From positions 560,001 through 624,000 of the forward strand of contig NC_092578.1 in NCBI RefSeq assembly GCF_037975245.1: a stretch of DNA of 64,000 bases, written 5' to 3'. A program made the translations under genes and the position numbers. The notes under the pieces were generated by a model. The model was given only the letters and a program-made list of their open reading frames with translations, was not told the DNA's origin and made no database searches. Shown one piece after another: positions 36,401 through 48,600 of the stretch; position 1 is the first letter of the stretch; each line of letters starts with the position of its first letter. The stretch comes from Apostichopus japonicus (taxonomy: Eukaryota; Echinodermata; Holothuroidea; Aspidochirotida; Stichopodidae).

Positions 36401-37544
36401 GTACGTGTGAGTAAAAGCGGAATAAATTAACAGAAGAGTTAAACTTTAAGTAACTTTGCATTATCGTTCTTCATAATCATTCCAGCAACGACATAGCTGG
36501 TAAGTAATTCAGACTCGATTAATATTGCGTCATAATCCTGATGAACATGAATACAGGGAAGGGGGTGGGGAGAGGTATATAATTGTACCTCGAAAGACAG
36601 GGGTTGTGAGAGGGTAGGTGTTTCAATTTAGACAAATATAAAACATTGTAGGTACGTAATAAGTTGATCGACTATCGGTACATCTTTATTGGCAGTAAGC
36701 AGCCACGTGCATGTGTGTGGATACAGCTACATGACTCGTAACGTACGACGAGTGTCTAGATTCAATTAACAGTGTTAACTCATTCCTGGTGGATAGGCTG
36801 TAGTGTTTTATGTTTTTTTTTCTTTTATATAATCGCACGTGACCGTTCTTTATCTTGTCAGTATGGAAATGCATAATAGTTGACACAGTTGGGAGTGAGG
36901 AAGGATCCAGGAACTCTAGTATGATTGTATACCATCAAATCAAATCTAATAGTTGTGCCATATGAAACCGCCTTTCGACTTATAAGATATTGTATAGGCC
37001 AAATAGCGGACATGCATTTACATTAATATTAACGACGTTTGTACTCCATCACAACATTCATGCCATTGCTAAATTTAAGGAAGTAATTTACGAAAGATCA
37101 ATTCTTTTTCTGGATTAGAGGGTGTCTATATTGCCTTACATAACATGGAAGTATGTCTCTTATTCCCATGACAATAATAAACTTTCAATTAAGGTCTACC
37201 ATATACGGAGTCAGTGATTAAGCTCCCCTGTTTGGCTTTCAGATGAAGTGATGTGTTTAATTTAAGTGATATAGAGCTTATGGTGCAGTAGGACACTCAA
37301 CAGGGGGACACATAGTGACACTTAATTGTCCCAGTGAAATGTCTTTTCCCAATTCTTTGTGTTATGAACAACTTAAAGAGCACAAAGAGAGGTATGAATA
37401 GAAAGGTAGGTAAAAACAGACAGTAAGAGTTACAAGAAACATGTGTGACAGGTTTATTGGGAAACCCTGCAGGATGATACAATGTTACGACCTCGTTGCA
37501 ACGTTATTGTGGGATGGTCTCTTCTCTGATACTGACAGCGATGA

Positions 37545-39422
37545 ATATATTGTACGGCATGCCATACGTTTCAAAAATGTCCAAAACAATATAAGCATGT
37601 CCAAAATAATATAAGCATGTCCAAATTTATATAAACATGTCGAAACTAATATGAGTATGTCCAAAAATAATAAGAGCATGTCCAAAATAATATGAGAGTG
37701 TCGAAAGACTATATGAGCATGTCCAACATATTAAAAGAATGTCGAAAAATAATACAAGAGGGACAAATGTAACTGCCTAATTCAATTTTGTATTGAACAT
37801 TTTGGCGTTTTAAGGTACGCCATATGTTGCAAAATATCCAAAAAAATATAAGCATGTCCAAACTTATATGAGCATGTCCAAATTTATATAGACATGTCAA
37901 AACTATATGAGCATGTCCAAAATAATACGCGCATGTCCAAACACATATAAGTATGTCAAAATATAATATGAGCACGCCCAAAATTATATGAGAGTGTCGA
38001 ATAATAATATAGAAGTCTCGAGTGTAACTGCTAACTTCAACTTTGTTATGAACATTTTGGCGTTTGAAGTCACGCCAAATGTTTCAAATATCGAACTTTT
38101 ATATTGGTATGTCGAAAAAAAATTAGCTTACAATACCTTCTTTAGAGGTAATTTGTATCAACTGACACAATGGTTATCATTATGACAATATGTTATTGAA
38201 ACATTCTTCTGTTTTTGTGACGCAAATAATTCAAAATATGTAAAAACAAGACCATCACCTAACATTTTTCCTTTTTACATCCCTACGTAATGTGAGTGGT
38301 TTCGCCCTGCCTAGAGGTGCTGAGATTATTCATATATTGTTGCGAAGGCAAAGAAGTTCACGTGCGAAAGTACGTACAACATGCACAAGCGCTAACAACG
38401 CACAGTAGTTATCACACATGCGTACGTTGACAGTGAAAATGAACTACTATACTGTGTTACTTTTTTAACGGAAAATTGTGACACTTAATTACGGTTACCA
38501 GGCGAAGTCGGACACTAGCCCAGAATTTAAAAAAAATAAGCCTAGGTTAGGGGTATTCAACGTTTAATCTTCACTCTCAACTTTTAACTAAATTTCAAGA
38601 TGGAAACGTGGGAAGAACTCGCCAACTACATATTATTGATTAAACCGCGTGGAATGTTGGACACAGTGGTTCTTCGTATTAAACTCACTGATAGTTACAG
38701 CACCTTGGGGCCAGGTTGATCACTCGCGCTACGAAACAACTCAACTAATATTTCCTCGAAAATAAAATCGTTCTTGATCGAAATATCATTAAAATATTAA
38801 CACACACACTAATACGGTAATGGATGAACTGTATATCGTCTTAAGTTACGCTGGATATGGTGTTTTTGTTTTCAGCATACCAAAATAAAAAGTTTGATAT
38901 TTGGAACATATGGCGTAAAATTCAAACGCCTGACTGTTCATTACAAAGTTGAATCGAGCAGTTACGCTCGAGACTTTTGTATTATTTTTCGACACTTTTT
39001 TATATTTTGGACATGCTCTTATAGTCTTTCGACACTCTCATATTATTTTGGACATGCTCTCATTATTTTTGGACATACTCATATTGGTTTCGACATGTTT
39101 ATATAAATTTGGACATGCTTATATTTTTTGGGATATTTTGCAACATATGGCGTGAATTCAGATGCCAAAATGTTCACTAAAAAGTTGAAGTTAGCAGTTA
39201 CATTCGACATGTTCATATAATTTTTCGACACTCTCATATTATTTTGGGCATGATCATATTATTTTTGGACATACTTATATTAGTTTCGATATGTTTATAT
39301 AAATTTGGACATGCTTATATTTTTTTGGACATGCTTATATTTTTTTGGACATGCTTATATTATTTTGGACATGCTTATATAGTTTTGGACATTTTTGATA
39401 CATTTGGCATTCCGTAATATTG
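37545..39422. mobile_element. 1.9-kb modular foldback element with arms built of short tandem repeats
   Basis: The left arm (about 37545-38105) consists of units of about 20 bp such as gcatgtccaaaataatataa, arranged as two blocks. Each block is followed by a non-repeat module with tgaacattttggcgttt and an atatgttgcaaaatatcc-type end. The right arm (about 38880-39422) is its mirror: agttttggacat units and the module tgccaaaatgttca in reverse order. The outer ends match imperfectly as atattgtacggcatgccata versus catttggcattccgtaatat. The central 38105-38880 is unique, without a long open frame. The architecture resembles foldback transposons (Drosophila FB, sea urchin TU). No transposase is visible. 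Confidence 0.85.
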
Positions 39423-40182
39423 AAACTTTCAAGAAATGATCAAGAATGCAAGAAGTGGAGGAAATTCAATTCACTCACGACTTTTTATGGGTTTTCTTGT
39501 TGATTAAGTACAATGATGTGATTGCTTGGCGAAATGCAGAGAAGAGACAGAATGGGTTTGTAAATATTGATTCAAAGTTGTCCATATAGTAGCAAAGACA
39601 GCTTGTATGTCTCATTATCACAGTAGCCTTTAGTGCTTAAGTACGTAAGACAACATGAACGTTACCCAAATAAATGATTTATGCTTGTTATTAAGGACAA
39701 ATACATATGTAAAAATAAATCGTGTATAGAACCACACACAAAATTACTTTAACTTAGCAAAGCCAACATCATTGCTATTCTGGAAATCACAAGAGACCAG
39801 AGAAAAATGAATACGCATTGGGATTATTGGTTCGATTAATTGTGCGTTCCTATCCAGGGCTCAAGGGCTATGCATATTCATAACTATATGAATGAAAGTC
39901 TACGTCTGTGTTTGTAATGACCAATTCATCCAACACAAACACAAAATATAGAACAACAACAAAACAATCTCTGATATAACCTAAATTTCAACTTCCTGCT
40001 GCAGTAATTGTAATTATACTTCGAAAAGAAGGAAACTGCTGGAAGAATAGGCCATATGTACAGCCTACGTCATCACCGAACAGATTAACACCCGGACATT
40101 GTCTGGTAATATATATAGAGTCTTCGGCGGTATAGGGAGTGGTACGTACATGAAGATAAACAAGCGCATTAGAAACTAACTA

Positions 40183-40215
40183 TGCGTCACTATGCGTCAC
40201 TATGGTGACGTCTCA
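40183..40215. promoter_or_regulatory. cluster of TGCGTCAC / GTGACGTC sites
   Basis: Two direct copies of actatgcgtc followed by actatggtgacgtc: three CRE/ATF-like half-sites within about 30 bp, with a short TATA-like tatatatagag about 75 bp to the left. A suggestive motif cluster only. Confidence 0.25.
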
Positions 40216-40779
40216 ATGCAGTAGACTAATAGCGACGCATAAATGCATTGATCACTGGCAACTGCCATTTTTTTATGTTTTCACGGAAATCATCTTTTCG
40301 CCACGTTCCTAATAAATCTAAACTACGGCGTCTGTATGATATATAAACTTGAAACATAACTCTAAAGGAGTTTGTATGTTACGTATACATACCATCATTC
40401 TTAGCTTAAAGGCATACATGGAATTAATAGTATCCAGAACTATGAAATATATACCAAGCTAAAGTGTGATATCCTGTGTCACGTCTTAAAGGGCGAGCAA
40501 GATAGAACAAGTAATGAACTAAGCTGATGGCTTGAAATGGCGTCATATAACTTGTGGTGATAATGATATCCTGGGGCGTCATGGATACATCCATGAACAC
40601 ATCGAAATTAACATTTGTGCTAATAATTAACAGCCACCAAATAACGCAGTAACGATTGCAGAACCTTGTATAGCCTTAGATGTATATGTGAAATCTGAAG
40701 CTATATGTTAAAAAATGAATAAACATATTTCTAGAGCAATGAAAACAAAATGGTCGACATACATGAAGTTTAGTTAAAA

Positions 40780-41065
40780 TTCACTAATTCATCCATTCAT
40801 TAATTCATCCATTTACTCATTCATTCATTATTCCATTACCTCATTCATTAATTCATTCATCCATTACCTCATTCATTATTTCATTCATCCATTCCCTCAT
40901 TCATTAATTCATTCATTCACTAATTCATCCATTAATTCATTCATTAATACATTCATCTATTTACTCATTCATTCATTCATTCATTCATCAGTTCATTCAC
41001 TTATTCATCTCATTTTCATTTATTTATTTGTTTATTTATTTATGTATCTATTTATATTTTTAACA
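40780..41065. repeat. (ATTC)n-type microsatellite
   Basis: An imperfect run of attcattcattaattcatcc units grading to (ATTT)n. Confidence 0.95.
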
Positions 41066-42111
41066 AGGTATTCCTTTATTTATGTACATATTTATTTATC
41101 TTTTTAATTGTCAATCTATCTAATTATAGATTTTGCGGGAAAATGTAAGAAATATGCCCAGTTTTGTGTTTTTTCTTGTTGGCCACTTGCTTTCTACGCA
41201 CCAAATACAACTGATCGATAGAGCTATTACCAAACGACGCCAGTCAAAAGTCAAAAGTTTCAAATTACACTTCTAGATCGATAAGAGGCCATTAAAACAT
41301 TGTACTAATCTATTGTTCGGTAACAATAGCCGATATGTAACGAAACACAAATATAGACTTTATCGTAACTATTAAAGGGATTAATGAGGCAACAAGCAAC
41401 GACTCGTTGGTCTTAGACAAAGAGCAGGTAAAATAGATCACTTTTAACTCTCTAATTTGAATATCATTTTTAAATTGTCATTTTTTCGTGTATAAACGTT
41501 AGGAGAGCAAAAGATCAAATAACCAATAAATCCTCATATTACAATTTCTTAGATCTGCCGGGAGGATGAGAGAGTATCTAAATGAAAGATTTAAAAATAG
41601 GAAACACAAAAAAAACTATATCCAAATTTATGATTTTCTTAGCCGAGTAACTTCATTCTTCTGAAGCACCCACTTAGATTAATGTTTCAGAAATATAGAA
41701 ACAACGGGACTTACAATATATGTGCTCTAGAATGTATATGTAGGTCCACTAAGGATCTTTGATCATTAGGATGTTGGATTAAGTTTTAAAATAGTTTACC
41801 AGATGGCCTGGTTTAGTACCACTTTAGCGATAATTTTTTATCAAGTATTTTACGATTTACTTTCAATAAAGTATGCTATTATTTCAAACAACTCTTAGAA
41901 ATTGTTGGGAAGTTTGTTATTATTTCGTCATTACTGTAATTGGTTTAACTCAAACTGTGTTTTTCTTTCCTGTGTGTCGCCTTTACCGTCAGCTCGCTGC
42001 ATATATGAGATTAGCAGATGGTTAATGTGTATATACGAAACTTCCGATAATAGAAAGACTCTTTGATCAGCCTACGGGATATTATCACAAGAAAAACGTC
42101 TTTATACTTAC

Positions 42112-42174
42112 TTCAGCATATTTAAACGACTGGTGCCAAAAGATATAAGTTGGATCCCACTTCAGTTCGTTACC
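42112..42174 (-). other. orphan exon-like segment, 63 bp
   Basis: On the minus strand a strong acceptor (ttccccttcttgtgcag) and a consensus donor (gtaagtat) bracket exactly 21 codons open in only one frame: GNELKWDPTYIFWHQSFKYA then E. Not recognised. It could be a coding exon of an unidentified minus-strand gene. Spliced directly to GPCR exon 1 it hits a stop with either acceptor, so within that transcript it could only be a 5' UTR exon. Confidence 0.4.
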
Positions 42175-42559
42175 CTGCACAAGAAGGGGAATAAACGTTG
42201 TCAATATTTCTTGAAAATTTAACTTTCATGAAACAAAAGTTTTTTTTTTTATTGTGGCTATTGTGCACATGCCACAATGACAATGAATTTCATAAAATAT
42301 CAAAGAAATGAGAAATAAGTCATTAACATTGAAGGCTCATGTACTTTAAACTGTATAAGTCAAAGTGCATGATGACTGCATACTGGTCATATACACACCA
42401 AGGTTTAGCTGAGATTTATGCAACTCCGTGGATCGCCTATTTGTTTTTATTTGTATTTGGTTGGTTTATTTATTTACTTTTCCTTTTCTAATTTCCGAGT
42501 CACGTCCTTAGTGATAATTCATCTCAATTTACGAACGAACACGTAAAATTAGACTTGCT

Positions 42560-42850
42560 CAGGAATTGAATCCAACGTCTTCGGACCTCTCTCTCAAAAC
42601 AACAATACACTCACTCTCACTGTTCCCAGAACTAAACTGAAAACCTATGGCGACCGTGCCTTTCCATCAGCCGGGCCCAAGCTCTGGAATGGTCTGTCCA
42701 TATCTGTGCGGAGTTCTCCCACTCTCAGTCAGTTTAAGTCTTGTTTGAAGACTCATTTGTTCAAGTTGGCGTTCTATTAGGGTTGTACAGCGCTATTGAA
42801 TACTTCGTAGATTTTAGCGCTTTATAAGTTCATTTATTATTATTATTTTT
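42560..42850 (+). mobile_element. 5'-truncated non-LTR retrotransposon (LINE) 3' end
   Basis: Codons 42601-42780 read LTVPRTKLKTYGDRAFPSAG, then PKLWNGLSISV, TLSQFKSCLKTHLF and a stop. This is the characteristic extreme C-terminus of CR1/L2/RTE-like reverse transcriptase proteins (YG.RAF...GP.LWN.LP....F...LK..LF). A short 3' UTR with gcgctttataag follows, then a tail of (ttatta)-type repeats at 42833-42850. Everything upstream is missing, as in a typical dead-on-arrival insertion. Confidence 0.85.
42601..42780 (+). pseudogene. remnant of LINE reverse-transcriptase ORF C-terminus
   Basis: The in-frame, stop-terminated C-terminal remnant of the LINE ORF described for the surrounding element. 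It is cut off upstream, so it cannot encode a working protein. Confidence 0.8.
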
Positions 42851-42854
42851 TATT

Positions 42855-44207
42855 AACACGATCAGTTGACTACTTCTCGAAGCCAAATTTGTGCAAAGAT
42901 TCAAAAACGTTCTTTACTGATTTTCATGTTATTTGAAATCATATATCAGCGAGTTGACCCATTTAATTGAGTTCTACTTTCAGATGAGTTACATAAATGA
43001 TCGCGATGATTGATTTTAACTACATTTCTCTCTCTCTCCGTTGTACAGAGTTCTTGTTTCTATACCAAGTATAGATTATTGCACACGTTATTGTAACTGT
43101 GTACTACACATAACAAGAACAGCAATCAAACCTTCGGCTAGGAATTTAATATGGCATACAGACTGCTAAGAATAACATTTTCATGTTATTTGTAGCAGAT
43201 ACCATTTGTTTGTGTTTTAGTGTGAAATATATACTTCATGGATATATCATAGCCAAATGTATAGGGCCTACGTGTCTATGTATGTCTGTGTGTGTGCAAG
43301 TGGGTGCATTTGTGTATATTTTCAGTGATTTACGAAAGTTAAGTTCATCAAATATGCATTTTTCTGCAGTTTGCTACTTTCATCTTTCTTCGTCTCCCCT
43401 CCCCAGGCTCCATAATAGTAAAATAAGCTGCATAGCAGCGAACGCAGAATTGTGTTTATGTAAAACCGTTATTTGGTAAACCAGTTGGAAAACGGCAAAG
43501 GTTACAAAGTTCCAGTTTACTTTACAAATTATTAGGTTTTATTCCTCACACTCGCATCTCGATCAATTTTAACCGTTTGGGTTACAAATCCTAAATTCTG
43601 AAGCCTTCTCACGTCACTAATTTAAGTAGTCCGTCCCTCTCCGTGCCCCCCCCCCCCTCTCCGGCAACCACATGTCTAATAGAATGACCACTTTCTTTGC
43701 TTGAATGTTCGATTAGGCTACGTACCAACATTGCAGATCACCAATCTACACTCTTCCTTAACCCATCCCTCGTCTCTCTATATACTTATCGTAACGCATA
43801 TATATCAATACACTGAAATAAAACAGATTCTTCAAATCACTTGAATATTCCGGACGGCTGTTTTTGCTGATGGGTTATTTCAGCTTAGCCAGCCAGTCTT
43901 AAACTGTTTTCCCATGACAACCCTCATGGGCAAGAAACGGACCATTATAAGGTACCCCGTGCAAACCTGTTCCCCTGAGAGTCCATTATTGGCAGTGATT
44001 CGCGTGTTGAGTACACACGAGAGGTGATGATGATCTCACCACCATGCAAACGGGTTCAATTTGTTTGTTTGAATCACACGATCGTAACTTGGTAGATGTG
44101 AATATACGGTGATATAAAAGACCCAGCAAACACAGACTCACAGAGGCCGACTTTAGGGTAACTTTAAAGCTAAAGTATGTAGTAGAATTACATAGACAGC
44201 TATATGG

Positions 44208-44255
<48 letters not shown>

Positions 44256-45480
44256 GTATGTATATATATATGTATATATATATATATATTTATTTGTATA
44301 TGTGTATATCAACCTGCTTTACGACGCAACATAAATTGTTCCCAGAAATTTCGTATGAACTTTGCAGGAACGTTTGTAACCGCAAATAACCAATTCCATT
44401 CCACAAGAACAGGTTTGTTTTGTTTATTGCAGTAAAACATTAATTATTCGACAACTATAGGAGAGTTCAGATTCATGATTTGTAAAGACGCTGAAAATGA
44501 AACAGGCCTATACATACAGACAGTTTGAAATTCTTATTTATAGCAAAATTTAATATTACAATGTTTTTAGCACAATTGCTCTGACGTTTGCCCATTTCTA
44601 ACACGTTTACTTGTACAACAGACTTCTATCGACATCAGCCACGCAATTCAATACAAATTAAAACGCATGGATGTAATTAACATACCAATAACACGTTTAT
44701 GAATATGCATAAATGATAACAAGTTTATGCTTATAAGTATCAAACATAATTCGCAGAATCAACACTGCGCCTACGCGTTGTCCTGGAGACCATGACTGTG
44801 CGAATGATCTCGCGATATGTCTGGATCTCTCTAAATCCTAAATAAACTATTCTTACACGTATAGTCAAACCACGCTTCATTTATCTATATCATCGTTTAA
44901 TACAAATTTATATAGAAAATATAAAAATACGTTTCTAATTTATAGTTCTATTTGCTTGTTGTGTAAGACTTTCTTTGACCAGAATGCCAGATTCGTAACC
45001 TTACAAAGTCACCCAAAACTAACAACTAACGTCACGTTGACGTAATCAATAAAACGTTTCAGATGAGCGAACTCGTAATCTGATATGAAACAACAGATGG
45101 AGTTTTCTTCACTCGCTCTCGTAGGTTCCTCTCAACGTAAGCAAGCGAGGACCCAGCCAGCCTTATGATCGCGATGTATATCAGTGGTAAACAGTAGCTT
45201 GTTTTAACTGATACATGAACAATGTAGATATGACAAAGGGTGTCAATCACGTGATCCATCAGGCGGTAAATAACTAATTATAGACCTGAATCAGTTGGCA
45301 GTCTTTCTATCTATTTTATATCTTATATCTTCTCGTCCCGTAGCTTTATAACATCTTCAAACTCAATTTTACGTTTTCTGAACTAAAATTGACCCCAAAT
45401 TAACCAGGCTATATAAGTACAGAAGTTTCCTTGTATGAAGTTTCTAAAATGTTTGTTCCTTTCCCCAATGTTTGTTCCTT
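42855..45480. other. no gene recognised
   Basis: AT-rich unique DNA with a C-run at about 43647-43658 and a TA/TG repeat at 44208-44300. No open frame with domain or splice support. Confidence 0.5.
44208..44300. repeat. (TATATG)n / (TA)n microsatellite
   Basis: A TA run punctuated by TG at semi-regular spacing. Confidence 0.95.
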
Positions 45481-45486
45481 TCTCAG

Positions 45487-45558
45487 ATGTTTTCAAACTG
45501 TCAGGGATGTTCAGGATATAACTGACAAGAAGAGCGATGAGATTGTTGTGCACAGAAG
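45487..45558 (+). other. orphan exon-like segment, 72 bp
   Basis: On the plus strand a pyrimidine-rich acceptor (tttgttcctttctcag) and a donor gtacca bracket a phase 2-2 exon reading CFQTVRDVQDITDKKSDEIV then VHR. The product is not recognised and no partner exon was found. An 18-bp direct repeat (aatgtttgttcctttccc / aatgtttgttcctttctc) precedes the acceptor. Confidence 0.2.
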
Positions 45559-45659
45559 GTACCAAGAAGAATTAAACCCGCCTACCATATCCGACCCACT
45601 AAAACCACCCAACCTAACCCCCCGCCACCCACCACAATGCGCCTAGTTACTATAGTAAC

Positions 45660-48600
45660 TCAATTAGAAGTGCACTTTTAGACATTGTTTTTCCGGTATT
45701 CTTCGTTTAAATCTTGAATTGTCTCCAATATTCATCGAGTAATTGAACTTTGCATAACATAAATTGTATTAAGGAACCGTGCAGTGTCATCATATTCCGA
45801 ATCGATCATTAAAGTACTTTACGGTTAGTCTCGAAAAGGTTAAAGACCACGAAACGACAGAAAGAGTTACTGCTATCGATTAGTGTAGGAACCGTCAATA
45901 AACAGACAATGGTATGACATATATGGTAATAAAGTATAATGCTGCCTCAATTAGTGAGGAGATAATAGATCTTGCGACTTGAGGCCACAAGTCGCAACCA
46001 AACAGAAACATACAAAAAAATAAAATGAGCCGTTTTAATTTCTCTCTTTACCGAAGAGTGCTTCACGAAACAGTTTTAAACCAGAGGATAGTTTCGCTCT
46101 ACTTGGAATTAATTATTTTTTGATTTTGCAGGATTCCTCTCTTAGGAAAGGGTAAAACTCATTCCACGAAGAATGTTCATCCAGGACACCCCCCACCCGC
46201 CCCTTAGTCTTTGAAATCAAGAGTTTACGATACTTAAGAACGAGATAGGAGGTGTGTTTCGCACGTAGCTTCCTTGCCGTATGGATCTTAACTCTCATGC
46301 CCTCTCAGTGTGCCTATTCAAGTATACACAAGTATGTTTATTTACGTCATGATTAATGTGAACTATATATATATAGGCTAAGTACAACAACAATTAACCA
46401 AAGCTGATCTTTGTGTTTCGAAAATGGCTCCCTCACACTTGACCCTACCTCTAAACTGGTCCAGTATCTGACGTATTTTAACTTATTCTGACGTCATTAT
46501 TTCGTAATGCACCCTTACACTAGTCTTATACTACCTCTCCATAAGGATTTTCAAGACAAGAACCTCAAGACTGAAAGCAATTTTCTATGCTTGTCAGTCA
46601 TAAAGGTCGATTTTTAACAAGTTGAATCACAGAAACCACTTTAAGAAAGGAATACGGATCTAAATTTAGTAATAATGCATGCTACCCTGCCAAAATTAAG
46701 TATTTCTTAGTCACGTCTCTAAAAGACCTTATACATTTGGACACAAGGATTGAACCTATATTTGCTATATCACATAACAGAATTATCTAGGTAGATTGAT
46801 ACGCGTGCCGACACAGCTAAGAGCCCACCTTTTGTTTCTGGAAGTTAGAACTGGGTGACATTTCTCTATTGATTAGACCCGAGAATATAAAGTCACGAAA
46901 ACATTCCATCTTTGCCTTTAATTTGAAGTCAAATATCAGTAATATTACGGTGAAGTCATTAACACAATTTCTGACAATGGTAGAAGAGAAGGTAAAAGGA
47001 CATACAATGGAAAACGGCAATAAACAATACGAACTGTTGCAAATGTCGTGTCACCTACTGAGGAAGTATATAAGTTCATCTTAAAGCGATACTAACTATA
47101 TTAACATTATAATGACATTAGAGGTGCCTATACGAGAGGGGTGCCTATACGATAGGGGTGCATACAGGAGAGGGGTGCCTATACGAGAGGGGTGCCTATA
47201 CGATAGGGGTGCATACAGGAGAGGGGTACATAAAGGAGAGGGGTGCATACAAGAGAGTGGTAAGAAGGTACCTCGTTCACTGGCATATTGGCATTTTGCA
47301 GGTCAGTTTACAAACCAGTCAAGATATGATTCCTTTTTGTGGGGTCTGATGGTGTATATACGGTCCCGCTGCCGCCGATGAGGAATGTTTATCACAATTT
47401 TCACTCATTCAAGAGTGCTCTTCGAATATATGAACACGTGCAATATGAAGAAGGTGCATGTGTCCTTTTAACTCATTGTAGAATTCATTTTGTTTTAACC
47501 AATTATATTATTTCCCGTGATATATGAAGCCCAGCCTATACATAAATATACTGTCCTATATGTATTATGTTAGGATGACAATGTGTCTTGCTAATGTGAC
47601 TAGCCTAGCCCAACCTAGCCTAGCCTATAAATACCATATCCCATGTATTCGGCATATGGATGTCAATGCGTATTGCTTTTCAGGCGGCTACAACTTGTTC
47701 GTCGTTTCTTCAGTCTCTTAGTAACAATATGACACGTGATATATTTGTATTGTCGTTAGGGCGACGTAACTGCTAAACATAAATGACAATTTCAGACAGC
47801 AACGTCGCCATTTTGTTCGGTCTTCTGCGATGTCTATAGGGATGTCAGCTTTATTTGAAATGAACGACTGAATAAGTATCTCGTGAAACGACTTGTGTGG
47901 TATCTCCGTAGCAACAACGAATGCCAAATATTGTGATATATGTGAATAAGTCTATACGTTCCTCGTGCAAGCATGCTAATGTTAAGCTCGGTACATTCCA
48001 CATTATCTTTGACCAACAAAGTCTCATTGATGCAAATGTATATCAACAAAAGGATATGATTTACAAGAAATTCACAAATCAACTTCAAAGCTGTCTGCAA
48101 TGAGAGTCTATCATGTGCAAGTAAGTTGTCTTTATTTCCGGTTTGGTCAAATGTATACACATTAACGAGATGAAGATTAAAACAATGGATCTATAATGAC
48201 GAGATATTGCTTTTATTGGTAATTATGTTACCAATTAAAACAAAGGAAATGGAAAAGTATAAGGGTAGGGAGGGAGGGCATAAATCCTCAGTTACATCTA
48301 TACAATGATTAACTGTGCGATTGGAACATAGCTGAGGTTAGGCCACGTAATACAGACAATGGCATTATAGCATCATGGGGTGTTTATCTCGCGATACTGA
48401 AACATCTGGGATATTTCTATACAAGTTTTTATAAGTTATTAGAAGCGATCTGTTAGCTTGGAGATCGGTAACCTTTCAAGGGCTACCTCTGTTTCAGTTT
48501 ATCCTTGATCATGTGGAAAGGGATGTGTCCTTAATGTTCTTGATTGCCTCGAATAGGCCTATGTTTGACTACAGTTATGTTTGTGTCCCCAGACCTTTAA

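Larger units (their letters stand above)
30427..37540. other. upstream region of the GPCR gene, no further gene recognised
   Basis: Apart from the repeats listed separately, this is unique AT-rich DNA. The non-coding 5' end of the receptor transcript probably lies here or further right, but no promoter can be fixed from sequence alone. Segment 36000-36260 is rich in TAAT-type homeodomain motifs and could be an enhancer; this is only a suspicion. Confidence 0.4.

Noticed and set aside
37485-37981. Hydrophobic repeat proteins in the foldback arms
   Set aside because: The frames are by-products of the 20-bp tandem units and end at random; the mirror arm gives similar frames on the other strand.
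47805-47816. Gene start at aaaatggcgacg (minus strand)
   Set aside because: Good start context, but the frame stops after 12 codons and no donor is evident.
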